Assembly (NCBI GenBank): GCA_030272155.1
Contig: CP126193.1
Span: 2,542,001 to 2,606,000 of the forward strand
Source: Tetradesmus obliquus
Lineage: Eukaryota; Chlorophyta; Chlorophyceae; Sphaeropleales; Scenedesmaceae
Reading direction: 5' to 3'
DNA: 64,000 nucleotides
This document shows, piece by piece, positions 34,007 to 46,457 of the stretch. The position numbers and the translations under genes are program-made. The notes under the pieces are model-generated. The model saw only the letters and a list, made by a program, of their open reading frames with translations, made no database searches and was not told where the DNA came from. Each line of letters starts with the position of its first letter. Position 1 is the stretch's first letter.

Positions 34007-36744
34007 TCAGAACTTGGCCCACAGTAAGCTACCATAGTACTTGCCATTGGCGGTACTGCTCGCATCCCCAGCAAACCCATAGTCGGCCGACTGCGCCAGC
34101 CGCTCCTTAGCAGCAGCCTGCAGCGTGGTGAGCTGGTCAATCCCAGCAACGCCGCTTGTTGGGCACGCACCAGACAGAAAGCAAGTTGCAGCAACACCAG
34201 CCACATGTGGGCTTGCCATACTGGTACCAGAAAGCTCCCTGTACCCTGAAGCCTCCCGAGCATATGAGATAGTGCTCAGGATGCCATTGCCGGGTGCAGC
34301 AATCACGCGGTTCTTGTCGGCGGCCGCAGCATCTGCCGGCATGAAGTTGGAGAAGCTCGAGGGCGTGTTGCTGGCTGGATCCATGGAGGTGACAGCAATA
34401 ACAGTAGGGCAGGAAGCTGGCAGGTAGCCGCGGGTGTCACTTGCATAGTTTCCGGCGGCGGCAATGACCACAATGCCTGCGTCGCTAGCTGCCTTGAAGG
34501 ATGCACAGACCAGGTCCATTGTCGCCTGGTAATCAGGGTCTGTTGGCGCGATGTATGCAGCCAGCGAGAGGTTGATAACCCTGATGTTGGCCTTTGCTTT
34601 GCCCTCAGCGCTTGCAGCCCATTCGACAGCAGCCATGGCGTCTGACAGCGCACCAACGCCCTGCGCATCCAGCACCTTGAGGGAGTACAGGGGCAGGCCT
34701 GGGGCAATGCCCACAACGCCAGCTCCTGCAGATGGAAAGCGGAGAAAAGACACGTGGTAGGCAGGCGGCAGCAGCAGCAGCAGCAGGGCGTTCGAGGGGG
34801 CAGCTATGCCACAAAGCGCCCAGATGTGCCGGCAGATAGCAGAACCAAAGGCACAGAGCTCTGCAGATGATGCTGAGCAGCTGGATGTAGCAGCAAGTGC
34901 CAACACGGCATGTACGACACTACGGCAGTTCAGGGCAGCAGCTACTGCTTGCCACAACCATGCACGGCGGCTGCTGCACACTGCAGCTGCCTTCCACTGC
35001 TGCTGCTGCTGCTGCTCACCGTTGTTCTTTGCTGCCACAATGCCAGCCACATGTGTGCCGTGGCCATACTTATCCACATCAGCATCCGCCACATCACCAG
35101 CCACCTTGGCTGATGGGATGACCCACGAGCTGCCTCCGATCACATTCAGGTCCGGGTGTGTGCCGTCAATGCCGCTGTCAACCACGCCAACCACCACCTG
35201 CCTGTCTGCAGGCACGCCGGCAATGCTGAAGACAGCTGCTGCAGAGCCAGCTTCGATGCGGCCCACACCAGAGGGTATCTGGTCGCCGCTTGTTAAGGGC
35301 ACCCTGGCTTGGGTGAAGCCGGAAGGCCCACCACCACCATGGGTGGTGGTGGGCGGTGTGCCGGGGTTGCCAGTGGTGGCTCCGGTGCCGCCGGCGCCGC
35401 CAGAATTGGGGTTGGTTGTGCCAGAGCTGCCGCCTGCGCCTGGGTTGCCGCCTGTTGCTGAGCAGATGCGGGTGGGGAGTGTGCGCGCCAGTGATGGGGC
35501 TTGGCCGCTGCAAGCAAGCAGATGGCGCAGGGGAAGCAGGAGATGAAGCCAAGGGTAAGAGCAGCAGGGGGAGATGCGATGCTGCTGCTGGTGACAGGTG
35601 TAGCAAGCAGCCACATGAGCTTTGAACAGCCAGATGAGCTTTGACAGACAGCGAGTTAGCACAGCACGAACAGTGCAGTAGTGCATGCACAATACACAGC
35701 AAACACACGTGCACTTTGCAGCGCAGCAGGTAATACACGGCATGCAGAGCAGGGGCGCAGCTGCAGCAACTCACCAGGCTCCAAACCGCTGCCGAACAAA
35801 GGTGGCGCCAAGGCTGGCGGACCCAGACAGAGACAGCACGCAGGGGGCCCTGTTGTTCATGATCGGCGCATTTGTCTCTCTGTCGACGGATCTGATCTCA
35901 ATGTATGAGATCTTGCCGCCGCTGCAGGCGCTGGCACGCCAGATGAGCTTGGAGCGAGGCGTCATGCAGCCGGCCCATTTGAAGCTAGGGAGAGGCGTTG
36001 CTGTGATGCCTTTCTGCAAATACGAGCGCTCCACGCAAGCCGTCTGCTGTGAGGCAACCACGCGGTCCTTGACGACTGCCTTGACCACGCTCGAGGCCTT
36101 CATGAACTCGATAGCAGAGTCTGGCGCGCTGACAAGCAGAGACCTGGGGCGAGGGGCAGCTGCCGCGCCGGCTGCAGCAGGGCCTGCTGCTGCTGCTGCT
36201 GCAACGCCAGCGGCTGGCTCAGCAGCATCAGCGCTGCCCAGGGTGCGCAGCACCTTGAAGGCGCTGGCTTGGTGTGCTGCTGCTGTCACCACGCCATTGC
36301 TGACAGACGGCGCTGCTGCTTCCATGGCTGCCTGCACTTCGCTGACCAGCACCTCGCCTGCAGCTGCTGCATCCACAACATCATCTGCAAGATGCAGGAG
36401 AAACTGGCCTGATATTATGTGGTCCAGGTCTGCAGCAGGTGACAGAGCAGGGGCAGCACACGGCGACGTCAGGTATGATGTATGAGCGTTATCATTTGCT
36501 CACTTAATAACATGAGCGTTATCATTTGCTGACTGCCACATGTTTATGCTACAGGAATTGCCTACGAAGGCCTCCGAGCACGTCCGGATCCGGTGTGGCT
36601 CGCGGGAACCCGCTACACCAAGAAACTCAGCCAATGCACGATGTAAACCCAACGCATTTGCTTCAACGTACCTGGAGTCGACGCAACACCGCTGTCTTCT
36701 TGAATGGACTGTTGCTGAGACCCTGCACCCGGCCCCGAACACAT
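34007..36744 (-). CDS. Subtilisin-like serine protease (S8, proteinase K type)
   Basis: Four exons on minus: 36744-36672, 36429-35775, 35507-35020 and 34725-34007, 644 residues. The catalytic triad is visible: Asp353 in VVDSGIDGTHPD, His392 in GHGTHVAG and Ser574 in GTSMASPHVAG, with the oxyanion Asn498 in AAAGN. The N-terminal part from residue 26 (HIISGQFLLHLADDVVD) resembles an I9 propeptide start. It is followed by about 140 residues of unknown fold with several Cys, then a Gly/Thr/Pro-rich linker (about 262-305) before the catalytic domain. No clear signal peptide begins the predicted protein, so exon 1 is the weakest part. Secretion or vacuolar targeting would be expected for the family. 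Enzyme class is firm; substrate is unknown. Confidence 0.9.
36481..36528. repeat. Direct repeat, 18 bases, 30-base period
   Basis: TGAGCGTTATCATTTGCT occurs at 36481 and 36511, inside predicted intron 1 of the protease gene. Confidence 0.85.
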
Positions 36745-39700
36745 GTTAGCCTGCCAAGCCTTTGAAACTGGGCTGTATGACTGTTTAGGCAGCGTTTAAA
36801 GATGACATGAAGTAGATCGCCGTGATGCACGCCAGGTTGCCGCACCTGAGGTTGGCCCTAACCTGCATGCAGCATGCTGTGCTAATAGTAATAACGTGAC
36901 GACAAAGGTGAAAGAAACCATCCTTTAGTTTTTTTTTTGAAGGTCAGACTACAAAGACTGGTTGGAGTAGCTTGGAGACGTATGTATTTGCTTTTTGGTG
37001 CAGTCAATCAGGTTTCTATAAGTCTCAGTTGTAGCATCGCATTCATGAAAATTTCAAAGTGTAGATAGACAGGCCTGCGAGCCTATATGCAAAGCAATAA
37101 GGACTTGCAAGTGAACCGGCACGGTCATCAATATGACATGGACTGCAATGCCCACCGAATCCAGCTAAAAACAATGATCGGGCTTAAAGAAAACACTTCA
37201 TGCGAAGACACACGCCTGGCAAGCAAGTGTTACTTTTGGACTGGACTGGACTTCACCCTTCATACTGATCTTCGTAGAGCAGCCGACCACTCTCAAAGCA
37301 AACTTGATAAACGACACCTCAAAAAAATTCATACAAAAGCTTCAAATATATGTTCTTTATAGCAATGCACGAAAGCACTCAATAGGCACAGCAGAAGGTG
37401 CACGTGCTCAGGTTCGCCGTTCTTTACACGGACTTTGCTCACGTGCGGCACTATGCCGTATTCATACTGCGTCAACAGTGTGTCGGTGCGTTGTTCATGC
37501 CACAAGCAGCATCGCGGCGTTGCAGCCGTGCAGCATGGAGGTGGGCAGGTCAGGTCATCCTAGGTGCACCATGATCAACAGCCCCATGGCCATGCCCCAT
37601 GGGGCAAGTCAGGTGGCCTGCCAGGCCAAGTGTTCACCACTGTTGGCGACACCTAGCAGCTGGAGCCGGCTGAACGCAGGCGTAGCCGGTCACTCGCCTT
37701 TCTGTACTCAGTACAAGGAGTCCTTGCAGCGGAGAGTAAACGTGTGAATATTAGGGCAACAACATGTTTTCCGCCGCCTCTCACTGTTTTCCGCCGCCTC
37801 TCACTGTGGCAGATGCCATGAAAGGCGGCGTGAGCTGAAGTTGACGAGCCTCTTCCAGCTGGGATTGGGGATCCCACCCCTCCACCCTTTCCTCCAAACC
37901 CCATAGAGACGCACCGACAGAATCCGATGTGCCAGGCTTGCAATAGCAGCTCATCCTGCCGCAGGATGATCATGCTGATAAGTACTAGTCTTGTGAAGCG
38001 TTTTTACACTCGACGATAAATTTTAGAGTAGGTGCATGGTTACGCACCTCCAGTAGATGCTGTACCCGCATGACGTGTTGCAGCAGATGCGCACTGTACT
38101 GCTGTCATTGCTTACTACGGCGTGGACATGCCACGTGCAGTGCTCGCGCACTTGCGGCTGCTCCTGCTTGTACGTAAATCCCGGTCCAACCGCCCGTGGC
38201 TGGGCTAAAAAAGCAACTGGAACGGCTGGATTTGTGCGGGTAATATCGATTGCCCAAGTAATGAAGGAGGAACTGGGTACCTTTCCAACCCTCATGAGCG
38301 GTAGATCGGGGCGCGGTTGCCGATGCCGATGACAAGGTATGGCTTACAAGAAGACTATTATTATTATTATGAGCGGTAGATCGGCTCGCTGGGCTTGTGC
38401 CTGAGGTGGGTTCAGTCCCATACTTTGGTATTGGTATTGGTATTGGTAAAGCAACGGCCAGCAACAGCACTGCCAGTGGCACAGCGAAAGCTGGCATGCT
38501 ACGTAGCATGTAAACATGCATGCAGAGTGCCACTGGCTATCACAAATAAAAATGAAGAGAAAAATTCGAACAGGCCCCAGCCTGCAAGTTCCTGCCTGCG
38601 CGCCGGTTGTGAGGCAGCAGGTTGCAGCGTGGGGTTGTTGCATGCACCGCAGGATGAGCATACCAGAGCCTTGTGAAGAATGTCAAGGCCCCAGTGAAAC
38701 AAGCGCTGCACTGATGCTGGAAGCATGGTACGCTGTCAGATTGATGAATGGCCCTTGATCAAATGATGCAGGTCCTGTGACAGCCGGGCACCAGGTCAAA
38801 GCAAGCTGTGTTATTGCAATGCGCTACTGATCAAGAGCACCTGTGCCCCCAGGCCTCCTGGCAATCCACGCGTGCTGCACTCAACATCGCTGCCAGGCGT
38901 GCAAAATGGTCAGCAGGTTCTTGCCTGAACACTGGCATTGGCAACAGCAGCTGCAGAAACAGCGCTGCAACCCAGCAAGAGGAAAAGCATGCTAACTTTG
39001 CCATGTGCTGGTTGGCAAGCGTGGCTGTATTGATTGTACGCATCTGTATCGTTGCTGTTGCGTGCGTGCTTGCCCTGCTTAAATGACTGTCAGCAGCTGC
39101 AGCAGTGCCACTTGCAGGAAACCAGCACAGAAACAGGCATAACAACAGAGTAGGCCCTGGTCTGCATACAGTCAAAAAACGATCTTAAACAGGAAATGCA
39201 CATGCACGTAGATGTGCATCCTATCACACATAAAGCAGCGTGGATGAGAGCCGACATGATGTCTTGAAGGTTTGAGCAGTGGCATTGATGTCACCATAGT
39301 GGTGTCTGGCCACAGCACTCTGTTGCTGCTGAATCCATATTCCTGACTGCTCCAAGCGCAGAGTCCGCACACCACATTCCGAACAGTCCGCTCACAGCAA
39401 CCCTGCTACCAAGATGAACGTCCTTATCCATTGCCGCTCAGCCTTGTACAGCCTGTGCCCACACCACACACCGCTTGTGCCTGGTGCCTAGGGTCGTCCT
39501 TTTGCCTGTCATACGACAATACGGGTCAAAAAATGTCTTAAGGCTAATCCAAACCCTTGCGGTGTCATTGATTTCAGAATCATCAGCAAGATATAAGCTG
39601 AAGTGTGAGGGTTACCAGTGTCACGCCTGTGATGAAGGCACCAGCCGAGCAGTACTGACATTGCTGTGATCAACACGGTGCGCAACGTTCCGTCAAAGCA

Positions 39701-40923
39701 TGCTGCATGCAGGGATGTAATGCCATCCTTGACTGTTATGCCATTCTTGACAATCAATGTGTCTGTACAGACACTGTGATTGCTGTGATCAACACGGTGC
39801 GCAACGTTACGTCTGTACACATGTGTAAGGGCGACGATGTGCATGCAGCTGCACGGCAATGTAAGAAAAGGAAGCCGAAGCATGCTTATTTTGCTGCGGG
39901 AGCAAGCAAGCTGCAGCAATGTCCCTGGTGTCAGTCCCCTGCTTGAGGATGGCTGCATTACACACCCAGCCGGACCGAACTGGACAGGCAGCATACCCCT
40001 GCTATGACCGGAGTTTACAGTTGCGTTGCCAACGGTGTATGTCATTCTATAGGAAACGGCTTCAACAAACTTCCCGCTACCCAAACGCACGCACCTGCTC
40101 ACAGCCTGGGCAAGTGCTCCCACTATCTTGGAAACGTACCCCTGTCATACAGCAGGCAAAGCACCAGCAGTGCCTATCTTCCTCTGCAACTGTGCACCTG
40201 CTCGCCATTGGTTGTAATCTAATCAAAACGGTTTATATACACCGCAACAGCTCGCGGGCCATGCGACGTAGAGTGGCAATGCTCAGCAACATATGTTGTA
40301 CTGTAAGAACACAAGTGCTCGGATTTAGATTGAAGCGGTGCTGGGCAGTGCACGTCTCCGATCATGGTTTTTAAGCACGTAGATATGCTGTGAATGCTGT
40401 ATGGCAGCTGGGTCGCACAGCAGACCAGCTGCAGGTCGCAGCTCCCGAAGGGCGGGAGGCGACTGTCAAGCACGGACTGAATAGTAAAGCTCAAAACCAC
40501 TATCCCGGCAACGTGTTTTGAGTTAAATTGCCCTGCTGTAATTCCTGCTTGCCACTGAGTCAGCGGTTTTGACAGGACCTGGCACACCACGCGACGTTCC
40601 GAGGGACTGTTTGGGGCCATTACCAACTACACTGGCCCAATGTGATCAGTTTCCTGTTGAGCGGCCGTTGTCTCGCACGTGTCTAGTGTCTCAGGTAATG
40701 CAGTCCCCGTGTCTGTGGGTGCCTCACGCATAGTGTGACGCGCATCCAGGCCGTCTCTGCAGTGTTTGGCTGCTGTTTACCAAACTTCAATCAGTAGGCG
40801 TCTTTCTGGGCCCTCGTTTGAGCAGCGGGTCGAAGGCAGACACCAAACCAACCTGAGGAGTTCTTGCAGCTTCGTGAGCTGGCGAACAGTCTGAACAAGT
40901 AGAACAACGTCATCACGGATTGG
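36745..40923. other. Divergent spacer between protease and GATA gene
   Basis: Contains the promoters of both neighbours. From about 36880 to 37380 the DNA is clearly more AT-rich than its surroundings. A 91-codon open frame at 37087-37362, rich in Lys, Asn and His, lies there with no family match. Small repeats lie at 37772-37806 (a 20-base duplication), 38296 and 38370 (GAGCGGTAGATCGG), 38350 (TTA run), 38426 (TATTGG run) and 39660/39779. No convincing gene. Confidence 0.5.
39660..39808. repeat. Exact 30-base direct repeat, 119-base offset
   Basis: ATTGCTGTGATCAACACGGT and the following ten bases occur at 39660-39689 and 39779-39808. The intervening DNA has shorter repeats (ATGCCATcCTTGAC and ATGCCATtCTTGAC). 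Confidence 0.9.
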
Positions 40924-43900
40924 ATGTTGGCCATTCTGCAGCCATTCGACTGTGATCAGGCGGACAGCGAGCAGGGGCAGTTTCCCGCCCTCGACGAACT
41001 GCTGGGCAGCATGCAGAGACCGGTGAGCAGGCGTCAGGGTGCAGTCATGGGTGCGGACAAGCAGTGTGCTCCTAGGTTTTCAACTGTGCGGTTTGGGCGG
41101 GCCTGCATGGTGCCTGGTGTCTGCCCATAGTGTGACTGGGTCGTGCAGGCCACGCATCTGGCTGTAGCGGCAGCGAAATGCTATAATACAACATGTTCAG
41201 TGTCCAGCAAGATTGACAGAGCAGCTTGCACACTGAGCTAGCGTGGGCACGCGCTTCGCAGCACCTGCCTCGCCCAGCAATACGCCATGAGTAGGGGCGT
41301 GTGCAGGAAGGAATACCGATCTATTTTGGCAATATTTGCAAGCAGGTTGGGGGCGGCGTTGTTCGCTGGCTTGGGCATTTTTACGAACCCGCCAAATTTG
41401 ACGTGTGCTGTCTGCTGCTGCTACTGCTGTCTGTCTGTAGTGCATGCAGGCGCCTGGGTGCTTGCAGCCTGCCGTTGGCTGCTTTGCGCTGGAATTAGAG
41501 CAAGACATTGCTGCTCTTGAAGCAGAAGCTACTAGGTGCGTGCAGCTGCACTGGACCCGCACTGCATGAATGCATTGGCGGGACAGCACAGCTCACAGCT
41601 TCCTCCCCCATGCAGGTGTGTGGACACCATGGACTGGGAGGCCCCTGCTGGCGACGACCTGTTTGGGTCGTGCGCGACAGACATGGGCAAGGCGTTAAGC
41701 GCTGACCTGGACAGCTGCGGGCGCGACCAGGCATCTTCAGGTGCGTTGCCACTTCCTCGGACTGCAGGACTGTACTGCATGCTGGCGCATCTGCCCCTAC
41801 TAGTAGTACAGCGCGGCCATGCAGCCTTGCTGGCTTTGTTCCTGGTGTCTCACTTGGATGCATTATGAGAGCCTGAGGATGCACAATTCTTGTTGCTTGG
41901 CTGAATACTATCGTCATGCGTGTGTGCTGCTGCTGCTGCTGCTGCTGCTGCTGTGCAGACGAGGAGAGTGATGATGAGGAGTGGGACGCACCTGCAGCTG
42001 GCGAGGCGCCCGCCACACTCCCAGCAGCCACACGCGTCGGGCGGAGACGAGGCAAGCCCGTGAAGCACGGCGCTTGGCAGGGCTGCTGCAAGAGCGCTTG
42101 GTAAGTCCTGCGTACTGACAGCGCTGTCTGCGTAGCATGTTGTAGAACACATGCTGCCATGCGGTTGACTCGCTTGTGTCAGGGCTGCTCGCAGTCCCAT
42201 GATAGTTGTTGCCATATCTGTTGATGGGGTGATGCTCGCCTGCACTGCTGCAGCGTACAGTGAATTGCCAATTGTACGCACAGCGCATGACTCCCAGTGC
42301 ACTGTGCCTGACGCGCTGCTGCTGCTGCTGCACTTTTGTCCTGCAGGTGTGACAGGGAGGACAGGCATAGGGGCCTGTGCAACCACAAGGCAACAGTGCC
42401 CGGACCCACAGCCACCAGCCCACAGTCCGAGGACGCCTGCAGCACAGACAACCAGGACGCAGGTGAGGCACTGCTGAAAGCATGGTAACCTTTATGTCAG
42501 TGGCTCTTGAAATGCAGCATGCTTGATCCTGCTGGTGTACTGGCGGTCGTCTTCTACCAGCTGGCTTGGCATTGCTTTGTGCTTGTCTGCCCTTGAGATG
42601 TGCTAAGGTGTGCAGCATTCTGTGCATGAAGCTGCCCCGCTCAAGCACTGCAACTCACTTCGCATGCTCCTCCTGCCCTGCACTGTGTCTGCTTGTCGCC
42701 CCTCCAGAGTGCTGCGCGCACCCAGAGCAGCAGGAGCTGTCGTCAGGCGGGCACAGCCACAACTGCAGCAAGTCGCAGGAGGCGGATGGCGATGAGCGGG
42801 AGGTGGACAGCGCATTCAAGTCAGGTGGGTTGCGCCGGCTGTGCGTGTTGGCAGCACACCTACATCAGTGTCCAATGCTGTGCTGTGTATTTATTCGACC
42901 TTTGCTGCTGCACTAGTTGTCGTGTAAGCAGTTCCTATGCCGCTTCGCTGTAATTGACTGGCGCTGTGCTGTGCTTTGTATGCTGTTTGGCTCCTGCAGG
43001 CGCTGGCATCCAGCAGTCACCCAGCATGCAGGAAGCCAGCATGCCATTCAGCTGCCTGCCGCAGCTGCAGCGGCAGCCGCAGCAGCAGCTGCCACCAGCG
43101 GCACAGCAGCAGCAGCAGCAGGCTGAGGTGCTGTGCAGTGGCAGCCACCTGGCTGTAGCGGAGCAGCAGGAGCAGCAGCTCTTTGCCATGCCTGCCATGT
43201 ACCAGCCACGCGTGAAGGACCTAGAGGCAGCAGACATCAGCGGCATGCTGAGCGGCGAGGATGGGCTGTGCGGCCTGGAGACAGAGGCAACCGCCATTGC
43301 AGTGCCTGTCGTGGAGCCTGTGGAGGTGAGAGGAGCTGCTTGCAAACATGGGGGAGGCGTTTGGGATGCACTGCCAGTATCCTTGCGCCGCAGGCGTGTG
43401 CTGCTAGTGCCCTCGTAGTTAGGTGGCAGCAGCAGTCGCAACAACTTGGGACCCTTTCAATGCTTCGCACGCGTTTCTTGTTCTCCCTGCTTGCGTGCGC
43501 TCACTATTGTTGCACCATTGATGTTTTGACTGCAGATGGAGGCGGGCACAGTGGAGGCCAGCTGCCACACCACCCTTAAGCAGGCCCTTAGCACACCATC
43601 CAGCCCCAGCTGTGTGTCGGCAGCAGCGCGCACAGAGTCGGGCGCATTCTCACGGCCCACCATGAACCTGCTGCTGCCAGCCACGCTGGCGCCAGCAGCA
43701 GCAGTGGTGGCTGTGCCGTCTTCCTGCATGCGCGGCATGCTGCCGCTGGAGCAGGTGCACCCTACCATCAGCAACACTGCTGCAGCCGCCAAGCGCGCAG
43801 CGCCCGCAACCACCACAGCAGATGGCGCAGGGTCGCCGGCTGATGGGGGCCCAGCACTCAAGCGCGCCAAGTCAGCCACGGCAGAGGCACTGCTGCGCCG

Positions 43901-44584
43901 CTGCAGCAGCAGCGGCAGCAGTTGCGCCAACGACGCAGCCGCAGCAGCGGCGGCGCTGGCTGCTGCTGCACCCTCGCCTGCGTCAGTGTGCAAGGCAGCG
44001 CTCAGCGCGCACAAGCCTGCAGCTCTCAAGGCAGCCGTGCCACCCAAGGCACCAAAGCCTGCTGCTGCTAGTGCTGCTGCTGCCGGCGCTGGAGCTGCTG
44101 CTACTGCTGCTGTTGATCCCAAGCTACCGCCGCCTATGGCGCGCGCGCAGCGCATCAAGCAGCGCCCGAGGCGGCCCGACGACCCGCCCAGGCCCCTGCT
44201 GGACCTCAGCAACAGCAGCAGCCTCAGCAAGATCAGCATCTGCAACAAGAAGCGACCTGCTGCGCGCATGGCGCCTGCTCCCACCACTGGCCACAGCTGC
44301 TCGCAGTGCGGCGCAACGGTGAGCACCTGCAGCCTATCGAGTGTTTGCTGATTAGCAGATCTTGGTTTGCTTTGTCGCTGTGCAGCTGCTTTCGTCAGCT
44401 TTGCAGTGTGCAAAGTGCAGCATAATTGTGCATGTTTGAGGGTGTTACGCTGGCTGACATCAGTGCCCGCTGCTGTCCTGTCTGCTTGCAGTCCACACCT
44501 GTGTGGCGTGCTGGCCCAGCCGGGCCCAAGACGCTGTGCAATGCGTGCGGCGTGCGCTACATGAAGACATCCAAGCGCAAGTAG
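40924..44584 (+). CDS. GATA-type zinc-finger transcription factor
   Basis: Nine exons: 40924-41022, 41450-41535, 41616-41740, 41959-42100, 42347-42462, 42708-42824, 43000-43325, 43536-44318 and 44492-44584, 628 residues. The extreme C-terminus is a single GATA finger: Cys592-x2-Cys595-x18-Cys614-x2-Cys617 with STPVWRAGP and [11 protein letters not shown], the plant CX2CX18CX2C class that binds WGATAR-type sites. An intron splits the finger after CGAT. The body has an acidic stretch ([10 protein letters not shown]), a basic patch (GRRRGKPVK), and a Cys/His cluster ([20 protein letters not shown]) that may be a second zinc site. Gln- and Ala-rich regions and KRAKSA follow. Exon 2 could instead start at 41468 without changing frame. 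Expected to act in the nucleus. Confidence 0.87.
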
Positions 44585-46457
44585 GCCAGCTGGCAGGCGC
44601 AAAACAGACTGCAGCACCTTGTGTGGGCGATGACGGGAAGGTGCACAGGGATGTGCACATGGCAGGGCTAGTGAGGGGCCCTTTGACGAGCCTGTGTGTG
44701 TGGTGCGTGTAAGCTGGCTAGGTTTGGCTGCAGAAGCCAGCGGCTGGTGGGGTAGAACTGAGCACGTTTGTTGCGTGGCAAACACTCTGCAAGCCAGCCC
44801 TCAGGACAACGCTGCAGGGTTATGTCGTGGCAGTACTTACACCGAACTGGCGGGGGTGGGGGGTGGGGGCAGCTGGCGGGGTACCCTTTACCTAAACCGC
44901 GTGTAATAATGTGAGTATGTGCAGTTTGTGTACAGCAGAATCAGTCAACACTGCCGGGGAGCTGTGCTGCAGCCTGCTGTGTGCAGGGGCGCTGGCTTGG
45001 AGGACGTGTGTGCACGTCATGTGTTGGCTGCACCTTTGACCATCTTGCACTTGCACGGGCGCTGCAGGGGCTGGCTAAGACCACCCTGCAGCTGCCTGTG
45101 GTTGCACGAGTTTGACACCTTTCGCGCAGTGTGTGTGTGGCGACACGCGTCAGTTTACCTTCCTCTGGTGCACCAGGTGCACTGTAGTACGCACTTGCTG
45201 GGGCGCTTGGCAGCTGTGTCTGCAGCTGCAAGCACCTCTCAGCATCTCCACCTCCTCTGGTTACCTTTCCAGAGGTCGCGCAACCAGCAGAGCTCATGCG
45301 TCTGGCTTCTCCTATGGGTTGGCTTGGGCCTGGGCCTTGGGTGTGGTCCGGGACTGGTTGGCAGCCAGCTGCTATGCGGGTGTCTGGCAATGCATGCATC
45401 CTTCGTGCTGTACATGCTGTGGCGGCAGCGGCTGCTTGTGATGCTGGCTCGTGAGCTGTGAGTAGGCAGCAGGTCGTGATGGGATGGCGACGTGATACCA
45501 CCGCTGTTGCAGTAGGTGTTCTTTGTAGTGTAGCAGACACTGCCGGACAGGGCCATGACATGTGCTGTGTGCGCTGAGAAGACGTGCGGTTAGATGGTGT
45601 GCATGTGTGCAGGCGGGGTTGAGTGATGCAGGGTGGGTGCTGTGGCGCGCTTGGGTGCTGCAGCAACAGCATTTGCTGCATGCCGTGTGTACAGCATAAC
45701 TGCTGGCAGGCACATCACATTACAATTTGACGCAAAACGTGTGGAGTAGAATGACATGATACAGCATGTGTATATTCAATTCTCTTAGTTTCCTTACCTG
45801 CGATAAGCGGACGAAGGCTGAAAAGGTGGTGTCAGCCTTCTTGAGTACTTTTGATGGTCGCGTTGAATTGCTTTTGGCTGCCATTTATTTGCTTGTTGTC
45901 GGGAATGCAGGGACGGAGTTTTCCGTTGATGTACATGTCTGCACATGCCTGCCTGCACTGCAAGGATCTTCAAAATTGCTGCTTGCATGAGCGGTTTGTA
46001 TTGCTTCAAGTGGCGCGAGTGATCAAGGGATGCATGCATTGCTTGGTGTTGTTTGTGTCCGCAAGCAGACTGCCAGCCTCTCCTGCTGTTGCCTCTTTGG
46101 AGGTGTCTTCCTACTTTGCTGGACAGCTGGATGTGTAACAGATCACTTTAAGCATCATGAACGCGCGCATAAGTCTACGTTAAGTGCTCAAATGATTAAA
46201 GTACATGAGGTGTTCAATGCTGTAGGCGCTGCGCCAATTCAAAAGCGAAGCTCGCCGTGAAAGTCTGTCACTCGTCGTCACGCTGACATAGAACCAGCGC
46301 CAACGCCGAAAGCTGTGCTAATGTAGCAGCTGTCGACGTGGATACCCAGACATTCTATTGCTGGTGCTTTCCAACAATGTCAACATCCCAGCTGCTGCTT
46401 CAAGTAACGTGCTTGTGAAAAAGACTTCTAGCCCTAGCTGTCCTCGTCAGCGCACCT
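44585..46457. other. Spacer after the GATA gene, probably long 3' untranslated region
   Basis: Plus-strand G+T-rich as far as a TGTAA at 46134, after which composition becomes neutral. Earlier TGTAA signals occur at 44706 and 44902. No gene is supported. Confidence 0.5.
46134..46138 (+). terminator. TGTAA at the end of the G+T-rich stretch
   Basis: Candidate polyadenylation signal for the GATA gene, about 1.55 kb past its stop, at the point where G+T richness ends. Nearer signals at 44706 and 44902 compete. Confidence 0.35.

Noticed and set aside
34806..35546. 246-codon plus frame opposite the protease
   Set aside because: Antisense shadow of the Gly/Thr/Pro linker and catalytic domain.
34007..35743. 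Protease read as one 578-residue frame without introns
   Set aside because: The segment between AAKNNG and GAGVVG has no S8 counterpart and is flanked by a clear donor and acceptor, so it is an intron (35019-34726).
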